DNA of 64,000 bases, from positions 186,001 through 250,000 of the forward strand of contig JAFLBN010000003.1 of the NCBI GenBank assembly GCA_017303395.1, given 5' to 3'. The notes beneath the pieces were generated by a model. The model saw only the letters and a program-made list of their open reading frames with translations. It did no database searches and had not been told where the DNA came from. Of the stretch, positions 53,857-63,163 are shown piece after piece. This stretch comes from Chitinophagales bacterium. GTDB lineage: Bacteria; Bacteroidota; Bacteroidia; Chitinophagales; Chitinophagaceae. Made by a program: the position numbers and the translations under genes. Within the stretch, counting starts at the first letter, position 1, and each line of letters opens with the position of its first letter.

Positions 53857-56177
53857 GCGAAGATATCAACAAGCAAGACCAGCCCAATGCGGAGAACCCC
53901 GAAGAATTTACGGGGATAAAATTCACGCATGTACACGATGCTGCCGCGGGCATACCTGCTGTTATATCCAGCATCAAGCATGTGTTTGGGGAGATGAGTT
54001 TAGGGCGTGGTTTCAAAGCACTGGCAAAGCTGAACCAGAAAGATGGTTTCGACTGCCCCGGTTGTGCATGGCCCGACCCTGACGGACACCGCTCTCCTAT
54101 TGCAGAGTATTGCGAGAATGGCGCCAAAGCCATTGCCGAAGAAGCAACCACTAAAAAACTACATGCCGATTTCTTTGCCAAATATTCTGTACAGGAACTG
54201 GCAGAGAACGACGACTATCGTATAGGTAAAAAAGGCCGTGTGGCAGAGCCTATGTATCTGCCCAAAGGTGCTACACATTACCAACCCATCAGTTGGGACA
54301 ATGCTTTTAAGAAAATAGCCGAACACCTGAACGCGTTGGACAGTCCCGACGAGGCTGTGTTCTACACATCAGGACGTACCAGCAACGAGGCTGCATATTT
54401 ATATCAACTCTTTGTACGCGAATACGGCACCAACAACCTGCCCGACTGTTCGAACATGTGCCACGAGAGCAGTGGCGTAGCGTTGAATGAAAGTCTGGGT
54501 ATAGGTAAAGGCTCTGTAACACTTGAGGATTTTTACAAGGCAGAAGTCATTATCATATTAGGGCAAAACCCCGGCACCAACCACCCGCGCATGCTCAGTG
54601 CTTTGCAAAAAGCCAAAGAGAACGGGTGTACCATTATATCTGTAAATCCGCTACCCGAAACGGGGCTGATGGGTTTCAGCAATCCGCAAACAGTAAAGGG
54701 CGCGTTGGGTATCAAAGCAAGGTTGACAGACATATTCCTGCAGGTAAAACTGAACGGAGATATGGCACTGCTCAAAGCAATTACCAAGCTGCTGATGGAG
54801 GAAGAAGCGAAAGCACCGGGTATGGTTTTCGACCTCGACTTCATTGCAAAAAACACTACAGGCTACGAAGATTATCTGAATAACGTCAGCAAGTATAATC
54901 TGAATGAACTGGCAGATGCATGTGGTATATCGCTGGAGCAGATAAAACAAACAGCCGAAATATTTAAGAACAAAAGCAAGATAATAGCCTGCTGGGCAAT
55001 GGGCCTCACACAGCACAAAAACGCTGTTGATACCATTAAAGAAGTAGTGAACCTGCTGCTGCTGAAAGGCAGTATCGGTAAAGAAGGTGCTGGTACCTGC
55101 CCCGTACGCGGGCACAGCAATGTGCAGGGCGACAGGACGATGGGCATCTACGAAAAACCACCAAAGCCTTTCCTCGATAAGCTGCAACAAGTATATGGTT
55201 TTGAACCGCCACGCAATCATGGGTATGATGTGGTAGATTGTATACATGCCATGCACAAAGGCAAGGCTAAAGTGTTTATTGCCATGGGTGGCAACTTCCT
55301 TTCTGCTACACCCGATACGGAATACACCGCAGAGGCATTGCGCCGTACCAAACTAACGGTGCATGTATCTACCAAGCTGAACCGCAGCCACCTGATAACG
55401 GGTGAAGAAGCATTGATACTACCCTGCCTCGGACGTAGCGATAAAGATGTGTTGAATGGTGAGGAGCAATTCATCAGTTGCGAAAACTCGATGGGTGTAG
55501 TGCAAATGAGCAAGGGCGGATTGAAACCCGTATCTGACCAACTACTAAGCGAACCTGTAATAGTAGCCAAACTGGCGAAGGCAACACTCGGCAACCGCAG
55601 CAAGATAAACTGGGATTTGTATCTGGAACATTACGACTATATCCGCAACGATATAGAACTGGTAATACCAGGCTTTGATAGTTACAACCAACGTGTGCGC
55701 CAACTGGGTGGCTTCTACCTACCCAACAATGCACGTAATGGTAAATTCAATGTGCTGACAACGGGCAAGGCTCACTTCAACGTGGCCGATGTAATATTCC
55801 CTAAGCTGGAAGATGGCGAGTACATGATGATGACCATCCGCAGCCACGACCAGTTTAATACTACCATCTACGGGTTGGACGACCGTTACCGTGGCATCCT
55901 CAACGAGCGCCGTGTCATCTTCATGAATGAGAAAGACATACAGAAGGCAGGCTATAAGGCCAACGATGTGGTAGACCTCTACAATTATCACGAAGGGGTG
56001 GAACGTGTTGCACGCAAATTCATTATCATACCATTCAGTATACCGGAGCGTTGTACGGCTACCTACTTCCCCGAAACCAATGTACTGGTACCGATAGGCA
56101 GCGTGGCAGACAAGAGCAATACTCCCACATCAAAGATGGTAATATTAAGAATACGTCCGCATCAGGCACAAGCGTAG
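53853..56177 (+). CDS. FdhF/YdeP-family molybdopterin oxidoreductase
   Basis: 774 residues, alpha-subunit type. An N-terminal DCPGCAWPDP then EYCENGAKA gives three Cys of a likely Fe-S site; the Mo-bis-MGD region has TSGRTSNEAAYLYQLFVREY, NMCHESSG and LGQNPGTNHPRMLSAL, and the C-terminal domain ends with ETNVLVPIGSVADKSNTPTSK. Similar to YdeP, whose substrate is unknown. No selenocysteine codon and no electron-transfer subunit are seen nearby, so a diffusible partner is probable. Third gene of the FdhD operon. Confidence 0.92.
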   Translation: MSEDINKQDQPNAENPEEFTGIKFTHVHDAAAGIPAVISSIKHVFGEMSLGRGFKALAKLNQKDGFDCPGCAWPDPDGHRSPIAEYCENGAKAIAEEATTKKLHADFFAKYSVQELAENDDYRIGKKGRVAEPMYLPKGATHYQPISWDNAFKKIAEHLNALDSPDEAVFYTSGRTSNEAAYLYQLFVREYGTNNLPDCSNMCHESSGVALNESLGIGKGSVTLEDFYKAEVIIILGQNPGTNHPRMLSALQKAKENGCTIISVNPLPETGLMGFSNPQTVKGALGIKARLTDIFLQVKLNGDMALLKAITKLLMEEEAKAPGMVFDLDFIAKNTTGYEDYLNNVSKYNLNELADACGISLEQIKQTAEIFKNKSKIIACWAMGLTQHKNAVDTIKEVVNLLLLKGSIGKEGAGTCPVRGHSNVQGDRTMGIYEKPPKPFLDKLQQVYGFEPPRNHGYDVVDCIHAMHKGKAKVFIAMGGNFLSATPDTEYTAEALRRTKLTVHVSTKLNRSHLITGEEALILPCLGRSDKDVLNGEEQFISCENSMGVVQMSKGGLKPVSDQLLSEPVIVAKLAKATLGNRSKINWDLYLEHYDYIRNDIELVIPGFDSYNQRVRQLGGFYLPNNARNGKFNVLTTGKAHFNVADVIFPKLEDGEYMMMTIRSHDQFNTTIYGLDDRYRGILNERRVIFMNEKDIQKAGYKANDVVDLYNYHEGVERVARKFIIIPFSIPERCTATYFPETNVLVPIGSVADKSNTPTSKMVILRIRPHQAQA

Positions 56178-56221
56178 GGGTAAATCGCCTTTTGCGTGTT
56201 ATATTTGTAGGGTTACAAATA

Positions 56222-57115
56222 TTGAAAAAAACCTATCTTTTGGCTTTAGTATATTATATAGCATTACCGTTCATCTACCTGATATCGATATTGCCATTCA
56301 GGGTACTCTACATGGTATCCAACTTTTTCTATATACTCCTGTATCATATACTCGGGTATCGCAAAGAGGTCGTGCATTCCAACCTGCGCAATTCATTTCC
56401 TGAAAAAAGCGAAGCAGAAATAAAAGCCATCGGCAAGCGTTATTATAAATACTTGTGCGATCTGTTTCTGGAAACCTTCAAGACACTGACCATCAGCAAG
56501 GAAGCTATGCAAAAACATTGCTACTTCCACCCCAGTGCAAAGGAGCTGTTTGATAAACTGGCAGCTGAAAACAAAAGCATTGTATTGGTGATGGGCCACC
56601 TAGGCAACTGGGAATGGGCAGGAAATACCTTCAGCCTTCAACTAAAACAGCAATTGTATGTTATATACCATCCTATCAGGAATAAATACTTTGATTGGCT
56701 GATGTATAAAATGCGTACACGCTTTGGCACTAAACTGATAGCTATGAAAGATACTTTCAGAGAAATGCTGGAGAATAAAAATGAACTGAATGCTACTGCC
56801 TTCATTGCAGACCAGACACCTGCACCTGAAAGTGCATACTGGACAAAATTCATGAATCAGGATACACCCATATTTCGTGGTACAGAACTGATAGCAAGAA
56901 AAATAAACTACCCTATCGTATATGCAACCGTAAAGCGTGTGAAGCGTGGTGAATATGTGATGTATGCAGAACTGCTTTGCGAAACTCCGAAAGCAACCAG
57001 CGAGGGAGAAATATCTGAAATGCATACACGCAAACTGGAGCGTGATATTATAGAACAACCTGAAGTATGGCTTTGGTCGCACCGCAGATGGAAACACAAA
57101 AAACCAACAGCATAA
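56222..57115 (+). CDS. HtrB/LpxL-like lipid acyltransferase
   Basis: 297 residues, starting at TTG 56222 (LKKTYLLALVYYIALPF), since upstream in-frame codons lie in the oxidoreductase gene. N-terminal TM helix, then HTrB family motifs: VHSNLRNSFPEKSE, VMGHLGNWEWAG (catalytic HxxxxxE), ADQTPAP and PIFRGTELIARKINYPIVYA, and PEVWLWSHRRWKHKKP. It would transfer a fatty acyl chain to lipid A or another membrane lipid. Overlaps the desaturase start by one base. Confidence 0.88.
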   Translation: MKKTYLLALVYYIALPFIYLISILPFRVLYMVSNFFYILLYHILGYRKEVVHSNLRNSFPEKSEAEIKAIGKRYYKYLCDLFLETFKTLTISKEAMQKHCYFHPSAKELFDKLAAENKSIVLVMGHLGNWEWAGNTFSLQLKQQLYVIYHPIRNKYFDWLMYKMRTRFGTKLIAMKDTFREMLENKNELNATAFIADQTPAPESAYWTKFMNQDTPIFRGTELIARKINYPIVYATVKRVKRGEYVMYAELLCETPKATSEGEISEMHTRKLERDIIEQPEVWLWSHRRWKHKKPTA

Positions 57116-58101
57116 TGCGCACAGGCAGAGAACTGATACTGGCTACCAAGCCATATACAAAAGAAGACCGTACCAAAAGCTGGATGCTGCTGGTATCTAC
57201 TCTTTTGCTGCTTGCTACCGCACTTAGTGGGGCATTCTTTATACCATATACAGTATTGCGCCTGGTATGCAGCCTTTTGGCAGGCTTGCTGATGGTACGT
57301 ATGTTTATCATCTACCACGATTTTCAGCACCATGCCATACTGCACCGTTCCGTATTGGCAGATGTTATCATGACCACGTACGGATGGTATGTACTGGTAC
57401 CTGCAAGCATCTGGAAACGCTCGCACGACTATCATCACGCACATAATTCAAAACTATTCAGTGCCAGCATAGGTTCTTACCCTATAGCTACCAAAGGCAA
57501 ATACCTGAGCATGACCAAAGGCGAAAGGCGTATGTATCTTTTCATCCGTCATCCGCTCACGATCATCATGGGTTATTTTACCATGTTCATCATCGGTATG
57601 TGCATCAGCTCTTTTGTCAGCGCTCCTAAAAAACACTACGATTCGCTGATAGCATTAGTACTGCACGGCCTGCTCAACTGGTTCATTTTCACCACATTCG
57701 GTTGGGAAACCTGGTTGTTCTTTGTGTTCATTCCCATCTTCCTTGCATCGGCAATGGGTGCATATCTATTCTACGCTCAGCACAATTTTCCTGATACTAA
57801 GTTTTGCGACAAGGAAGACTGGAAATACGAAATGGCTGCATTGGAATCATCGAGCTACATGGTTATGAACCCTTTCATGCAATTCATGACAGGCAATATC
57901 GGTTTCCATCATATACACCACCTCAATTCACGCATACCTTTCTACAGATTGCCCGAGGTGTATAAAGACTTTCCTGAACTGCAGGATGCAAGAACAACAA
58001 CGTTGAAACCGAAAGATATTATAGCTTGTTTCAGACTGAAAGTCTGGGACCCCGAATCAAATAAAATGATTGGATTCAAAGAGCTAAATGCCTTAAATTA
58101 G
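57115..58101 (+). CDS. Membrane fatty-acid desaturase
   Basis: 328 residues from ATG 57115 (TAATG junction with the acyltransferase). Three His boxes in order, HDFQHH, HDYHHAH and HHIHHLN, define a di-iron desaturase/hydroxylase; four TM helices surround them. Coupling to the HtrB-like gene suggests both tailor membrane lipids, perhaps acyl-chain modification of lipid A or ornithine lipids (inference). Confidence 0.9.
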   Translation: MRTGRELILATKPYTKEDRTKSWMLLVSTLLLLATALSGAFFIPYTVLRLVCSLLAGLLMVRMFIIYHDFQHHAILHRSVLADVIMTTYGWYVLVPASIWKRSHDYHHAHNSKLFSASIGSYPIATKGKYLSMTKGERRMYLFIRHPLTIIMGYFTMFIIGMCISSFVSAPKKHYDSLIALVLHGLLNWFIFTTFGWETWLFFVFIPIFLASAMGAYLFYAQHNFPDTKFCDKEDWKYEMAALESSSYMVMNPFMQFMTGNIGFHHIHHLNSRIPFYRLPEVYKDFPELQDARTTTLKPKDIIACFRLKVWDPESNKMIGFKELNALN

Positions 58102-58135
58102 TATATCAATCCGTTTCACAAACACTAACTGAGCC

Positions 58136-58402
58136 ATGCTGGATATACACGATATCACAGAATACCTTGCAGGCGATACGCCTATCAGCGAGTTTGCAAA
58201 TGCAGAGATCAAGCGCATCATTACGCATATACAGCAGCAACTGGCTGTGGTAGAAACAGGTGATGAAGACTACGAACTGTATCTGAAAGGCAATCCCAAT
58301 GCACTGATTGAAAAACATCAGATAGACATCAACTGGGAAACAGACACAGAAGCATTTGACGAAAGAATTAAAGAACTGATAGTAGAGGCATCTAATCAGT
58401 AA
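58136..58402 (+). CDS. Hypothetical acidic small protein
   Basis: 88 residues, highly acidic and probably all-helical (IKRIITHIQQQLAVVETGDE, TEAFDERIKELIVEA). Not recognised. Follows the desaturase by 34 bp and ends 22 bp from the convergent TonB receptor gene. Confidence 0.6.
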   Translation: MLDIHDITEYLAGDTPISEFANAEIKRIITHIQQQLAVVETGDEDYELYLKGNPNALIEKHQIDINWETDTEAFDERIKELIVEASNQ

Positions 58403-58424
58403 ATAGCTTGGGGTCTGTAGCGGG

Positions 58425-60602
58425 CTAAAACTTTACACCTGCTGTAATGTAAAAACCTCTGCCATCGCCGGGTATAATGCCCGGACCGGGATAACCTGTT
58501 GCCCTGCGTGTGAAGTATGGCACATTGGCAAGATTATTCACTGTACCCTCAAGCGATAACCACTTCCAGCTATACCCTGCAGATAAATCCATCAGGTAGT
58601 ATGTTGGCACCAATCCGTTGACACCGCTGTATCCGCCTTTCTCTGCATTGGTAGCATCTGCATACTGTTCGCTCAGGTAGCTGAATTGATACGTTAGCTT
58701 GAACTTTTTGTAGTTTGCCTGCACCCCTGCCTTCCAATTAATAAACGGTACATATTCTACACGCTTGCCTTCTATGTTCCTTACAGGGCTTTTTGTGTAG
58801 GTAGCTTCTGTCAGCGCAAGGTTTGAATAGATGGTAGTACCCCATTTCTCAGGGTTAATATTCCATAGCTTTAACACATCCAATTCCAGAAAAGACTCTA
58901 GACCGTATATCTGTGCCACACCAACATTGCCACGCTTACGTATCACCTGTGTATTGTTCTTTACTGCAAAATACTCACCAATACGGTTACCGTAATACAG
59001 ATAAAACACATTTGCATCAAAACGAAAATAGTCCTTAATATTACCTCGCACACCCAAATCACTGCTCCACCCTTTTTCATCCTGAATATTAGGATCTATT
59101 TCGAACGACGGATTTATAACACGTATATCATTGAACGTTACCGAACGATAGTTTTGAGAATAGTTGCCATAAGCCTCAATAGCATCGTTGAACTTATAAC
59201 TGGTACCAACCGCAGCCAATACAAATGTGCGAGGCAATTCGCGTTTTTCATATGTCACCACATCACTAATGATGCTATCACGCAGATCTAATACTCTGTC
59301 ATGATACAGGCCATCTGCCTTTGTTTTAATATGCTCTATCCTTATACCGGGCGTCACATTCCATTTGGGTGTGATGCGCACTATCTGCTCTGCAAATGCA
59401 GCATAGTTAGTATTAGGGAAAGAATAATCAGACAACACTTCTTTCTCTTCATTTATGAAACTGAAATCTGCACCTGCCCCATTGTTCACGTAGCCTTGTT
59501 TATTGGTACTGTATCCATTATATGCACGTACACCAACCAACAACACCTGCCCTGCACCTGCAATAGTATAGCGATGCAGAAAACGTGATTCCATGGCAAT
59601 GTTCTGAAACGTGCCTTTCAGCAAGTCTCTTGCACCACCATTATCGGGCTGCGACGGGCGATTGGGACGAAACCCTATTGCGTCTCTGGAAGCCATTAAA
59701 CCATATACTTTGGTAAGTAAACGGGTACGCGATGATATTGTATAATCCCACTCAACATCGGCAAGATTCCACTGCACGGCAAACCAGTTACGTGTACGGT
59801 TACTTTGCTTAGGGTCTTTATCAAACATATTATCATCCAGCCCGCCCGGTTGTTGTGCCAGATACTGCAAGCGTGTGTATTCAAAACCCAGCCTGTGTTT
59901 GTCGTTTATCTGATAATGAATATCCGCAAATGCATTCAGCGATTCAAATTTACTGTTTGGCCTCCAGCCGTCACCGCGTTTATAGTGTATATATGCGTAG
60001 TAGCTCAGCTTACCTTTCGTACCACTGATGCTGTTATAAGAACCAAAGAAGTTCCATGAACCAAATGTTTGCTTGCTTTCAACAGACAGTGCTTTGTCTG
60101 CACCTGGATGTTTCATTTCAAAGTTCAGCAAGCCACCAAACTGTGTACCATATTGCAATCCTGCCGCACCTTTAATGATTTCTATACGCTTCAATGCTTC
60201 GGCAGGTGGTGTATAATAGCTCTCGGGATATCCCAATGCATCGGCACTTATATCATAACCATTTTGGCGAACGTTGAAATTAGACGTGCGGTTAGGGTCC
60301 AATCCTCTGCCACCTATACTTAGCTGCAGTCCGCTACCATCATTTTCAAATATATTCAGGCCTGCTACTTTAGCATATACCTGCCTTGTGTTGTTGGTTG
60401 CTTTGTTTACAGTTAGTTGTTCTACAAGTATTACTTCCGACTTCTTACCCGCAGTCAGTTTCATACCATCTACCTGACGCAGACTGCCAAAGTTGCCCGA
60501 CTTTACCTCGCGCACTTCTACTTCTTTCAGCTTTTTTGTGCTGTCCTGTGCATTTACAATCGTTGCACTCAACATCAGTATGAACAATAACCTATAAACC
60601 AT
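58425..60602 (-). CDS. TonB-dependent outer membrane receptor (FecA-like)
   Basis: 725 residues from ATG 60602. Signal peptide MVYRLLFILMLSATIVNA, plug domain with VNKATNNTRQVYAKVAGLNI and GLQLSIGGRGLDPNRTSNF and RIEIIKGAAGLQYG, then a barrel with TonB-receptor patterns (NFEMKHPGADKALSVESK, GIRIEHIKTKADG) ending in GVKF with terminal Phe. Closest in layout to iron-dicitrate-type FecA receptors. Overlaps the HTTM stop by 11 bp, being the last gene of the iron-type operon. Confidence 0.9.
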   Translation of the reverse strand: MVYRLLFILMLSATIVNAQDSTKKLKEVEVREVKSGNFGSLRQVDGMKLTAGKKSEVILVEQLTVNKATNNTRQVYAKVAGLNIFENDGSGLQLSIGGRGLDPNRTSNFNVRQNGYDISADALGYPESYYTPPAEALKRIEIIKGAAGLQYGTQFGGLLNFEMKHPGADKALSVESKQTFGSWNFFGSYNSISGTKGKLSYYAYIHYKRGDGWRPNSKFESLNAFADIHYQINDKHRLGFEYTRLQYLAQQPGGLDDNMFDKDPKQSNRTRNWFAVQWNLADVEWDYTISSRTRLLTKVYGLMASRDAIGFRPNRPSQPDNGGARDLLKGTFQNIAMESRFLHRYTIAGAGQVLLVGVRAYNGYSTNKQGYVNNGAGADFSFINEEKEVLSDYSFPNTNYAAFAEQIVRITPKWNVTPGIRIEHIKTKADGLYHDRVLDLRDSIISDVVTYEKRELPRTFVLAAVGTSYKFNDAIEAYGNYSQNYRSVTFNDIRVINPSFEIDPNIQDEKGWSSDLGVRGNIKDYFRFDANVFYLYYGNRIGEYFAVKNNTQVIRKRGNVGVAQIYGLESFLELDVLKLWNINPEKWGTTIYSNLALTEATYTKSPVRNIEGKRVEYVPFINWKAGVQANYKKFKLTYQFSYLSEQYADATNAEKGGYSGVNGLVPTYYLMDLSAGYSWKWLSLEGTVNNLANVPYFTRRATGYPGPGIIPGDGRGFYITAGVKF

Positions 60603-61968
60603 AAATCTTATCACTAAATGGCATCAGCCAGGTTTTGTGTTTTAATCCGTCTTTTTCATTTGCAAGGTTTACAGATGTATCGGTGTATAATCTGCTACGC
60701 CTTCCATTGAGCCCTACATATACTGTCGCATACACTTCAGGATGCTGCACTCCGTTTTTTTCATAGTGCTGCTTCAGTATCTGCGCATATTGCAAGATGA
60801 AATCGCTTTGTGTTGCCATCATCTTTTCCTGGTTCTTCGTCAGGAATTCGTTGTTATTTACAGCAATACGCTCACCCGTTACACCATCTTTTACAACAAA
60901 CTGTGCATAGCCCATTTTTTCCATCAGCATCACCCTCCACGAAAAACGATAACCTTCTTCTGTCCAGAAAAGTTCGCCTTTGTACAACAGATATCTCCAT
61001 GGTAAGAGAATCTGCAACAAAAAGAAACCACTCAACATCCACAAAACACCTTTTTCTCTGAGGCGCGCAAAGGTATATACATTATCAGATATTGCGATGG
61101 GTAATGAATGTAATATTTGTTTTATTCTCATTAATAACCTGTCAGCATCTGTAGAATCGAAAAACACGAGTGCAGAAACTATCATCACATACGGGAACAT
61201 CCCAATAGGAAACAGTATAGATGTAAGCACGTGAAACACTATCACAGCCAGATATGCGTAGGGCCTTGTTTTGCGATTGATAAGAAAGAAAGGTATCGTG
61301 AGGTCGTAAATAGCACCAAACCAGCTGAAGGCATACGCTATCCATACGTGATTGAATAAGGCACCTATAACGGGTGTATCATTTTGTGCAGGCAACCACA
61401 AACGCAGCGGCATAGCCTCCAACAACCAATCCGAATTTAGTTTTGCCAAGCCTGCATAAACATACAGGATGCCCATCATCAAGCGGATACTGCCAACTGT
61501 CCAAAGGGGTACAAAGCGGTTTAGTAATGCAGGCTTGCGTTTTGCATCCATAGATATGTTGCTGTTGGCAGGCAACCATATCATCAGAAACAACACAAGA
61601 CTTACAAAGTAGTAGTGATTCAGGTAATTGGTTTTATCCATCAGCTCTATGTAGGTAAAACTGAGGAACAGTAATATAGCCGCAATACGATACCACAAAC
61701 CCAATGCAAACATCAGTGCACTGATGCCACACAATGCAAACAATGCATAGGTGTATTGCCCTATGGGTTTTACCCATTCAAAACCATAATAGTGAAAAAA
61801 GTATTGAGGTTTGATGTACAATTCATCAATCCACCCTTTTAGCCAAAAACGAACGGTACTACCAAAAATCATCAATCCGAACACTATCCTGAAAACAGCT
61901 AAGGAAGCTGAATAAATCGGCTTCCTTATGTATGCTTGAAATGATATGCGTAAAGACGGATGATTCAT
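60592..61968 (-). CDS. HTTM-domain (vitamin K-dependent carboxylase-like) membrane protein
   Basis: 458 residues. Eight or more TM helices with the HTTM hallmarks ASLAVFRIVFGLMIFGSTV, TNYLNHYYFVSLVLFLM and MGILYVYAGLAKLNSDWLL; the C-terminal 130 residues are soluble. HTTM proteins are related to gamma-glutamyl carboxylases, but in Bacteroidota they recur beside imelysin and TonB genes. Starts 3 bp after the imelysin-like stop. Confidence 0.88.
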   Translation of the reverse strand: MNHPSLRISFQAYIRKPIYSASLAVFRIVFGLMIFGSTVRFWLKGWIDELYIKPQYFFHYYGFEWVKPIGQYTYALFALCGISALMFALGLWYRIAAILLFLSFTYIELMDKTNYLNHYYFVSLVLFLMIWLPANSNISMDAKRKPALLNRFVPLWTVGSIRLMMGILYVYAGLAKLNSDWLLEAMPLRLWLPAQNDTPVIGALFNHVWIAYAFSWFGAIYDLTIPFFLINRKTRPYAYLAVIVFHVLTSILFPIGMFPYVMIVSALVFFDSTDADRLLMRIKQILHSLPIAISDNVYTFARLREKGVLWMLSGFFLLQILLPWRYLLYKGELFWTEEGYRFSWRVMLMEKMGYAQFVVKDGVTGERIAVNNNEFLTKNQEKMMATQSDFILQYAQILKQHYEKNGVQHPEVYATVYVGLNGRRSRLYTDTSVNLANEKDGLKHKTWLMPFSDKIYGL

Positions 61969-61971
61969 TAT

Positions 61972-63084
61972 TTAGTCGCCGTCGTTATCTGTATATGTAA
62001 TTGATATGCCAAATGCAGATACCATATCTACCTTCAGCAATGGTACACACTGTTGCATATCATCGTATATAGTTAGTACTTCAGGGCGTTTGCTTATTAC
62101 CGCATCTTTTATCGGCGTATTCAACGCCTTCAATCTTGTTTCGGCTTGCTTTAGTTTGCTGACGATAAGGTCAGCCATTGCAGTACCATTATCATCTTTC
62201 GTACCTATGCTTGCCAGATATGTTTTCATAGATGCTCCTGAACCAGTACCATCATAACTCTTACCTTCATAAAACGCTATCGCAGCAGCCATAGCATATT
62301 GCGACAATACATTAGACAATTGCGGTGTGTAGTACGCTTCAGTCAATTCTGGTTTTGCCACACCTGTCATAGCACCAACTGGCAGTCCTACTTTACCTGA
62401 ACGCAGGTAGCGCTCAAAATACAACACATAGGCATTCACCATTTTAGACAATCCGCCATTCACATCTGTGCCTGTTGCCGCAACAAATGTATTGCGGTAA
62501 GAAACCCATGTATTGCTAACGCCTTCTGTTTTCTGCAGCATTTTGTTGACTACAGCCAGCAGGTATTGCTTACGCGCTGCAGACTGTGCATCTGTTGTAA
62601 ACAGTTCTATCGTATTCGCATTGCCATTCAGCAGGTAATCAACAGCAGGAAAACCTTGTGCATCTTTATTACCAAACTGCTCCAAATCATAACCACCATT
62701 CGTTATGTTGCCATTCACCTTCGTTATGGTAACAGGGTATGTATTCATATACATCCTCAGCGAAACATCTTCTGCAGGGCCAAACTCCAACACATCTGTT
62801 TTTTGCCAAGTGATATATGCCGCTTCGAAAGATGATTTTAACTCACTGAGTGTTGCAGCATCCGGGTTGGCAACAAAGGCATCCGTTTTAGCCTTCAGTG
62901 CTTTCAGGTCTTTTACCATTGCAGCATATGCAGGAATTATATAATTATCTGCATAGTTAGTCAGCATAGGTGCTCTGTCAAGTCCGGGTTCTGCTACGGT
63001 GTTATTATCATCTTTTTTACAAGACATAAAACTGAATACCGAAACAAGTACCGAAACCGCAGCAAAAACTAATGTTTTCTTCAT
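61972..63084 (-). CDS. Imelysin-like (M75) lipoprotein
   Basis: 370 residues. Lipobox FSFMSC (Cys22) and an imelysin fold of two four-helix bundles (KSSFEAAYITWQKTDVLEFGP, KQYLLAVVNKMLQKTEG). At the GxHxxE site of imelysins the sequence reads QGFPAVDYLL, so His is Pro and Glu is Asp; peptidase activity is unlikely and an iron or heme-binding role is more plausible. Second gene of the iron-type operon. Confidence 0.85.
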   Translation of the reverse strand: MKKTLVFAAVSVLVSVFSFMSCKKDDNNTVAEPGLDRAPMLTNYADNYIIPAYAAMVKDLKALKAKTDAFVANPDAATLSELKSSFEAAYITWQKTDVLEFGPAEDVSLRMYMNTYPVTITKVNGNITNGGYDLEQFGNKDAQGFPAVDYLLNGNANTIELFTTDAQSAARKQYLLAVVNKMLQKTEGVSNTWVSYRNTFVAATGTDVNGGLSKMVNAYVLYFERYLRSGKVGLPVGAMTGVAKPELTEAYYTPQLSNVLSQYAMAAAIAFYEGKSYDGTGSGASMKTYLASIGTKDDNGTAMADLIVSKLKQAETRLKALNTPIKDAVISKRPEVLTIYDDMQQCVPLLKVDMVSAFGISITYTDNDGD

Positions 63085-63109
63085 TTTTTATCTTCAATCT
63101 TTTTAACGG

Positions 63110-63139
63110 GTAAAGCGATGAACTCAATCACCGCTTTAC
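63110..63139 (-). promoter_or_regulatory. Intergenic hairpin within the iron operon
   Basis: A 12-bp stem with one G-T pair (core GTAAAGCG/CGCTTTAC) sits between the DUF4856 and imelysin-like genes. It lacks a T-run, so processing or attenuation is more likely than termination. Confidence 0.4.
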
Positions 63140-63163
63140 AGAAAAACCAGACCACAATATTGT

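Noticed and set aside
53636-54082. 148-codon plus-strand ORF
   Set aside because: Out-of-frame overlap of DUF7009 and the oxidoreductase, which share a coupled ATGA junction.
54651-55256. 201-codon minus-strand ORF
   Set aside because: Antisense to the FdhF/YdeP gene; no recognisable domain.
56908-57444. 178-codon minus-strand ORF over acyltransferase and desaturase
   Set aside because: Antisense to two clear genes with catalytic motifs; composition is that of a shadow frame.
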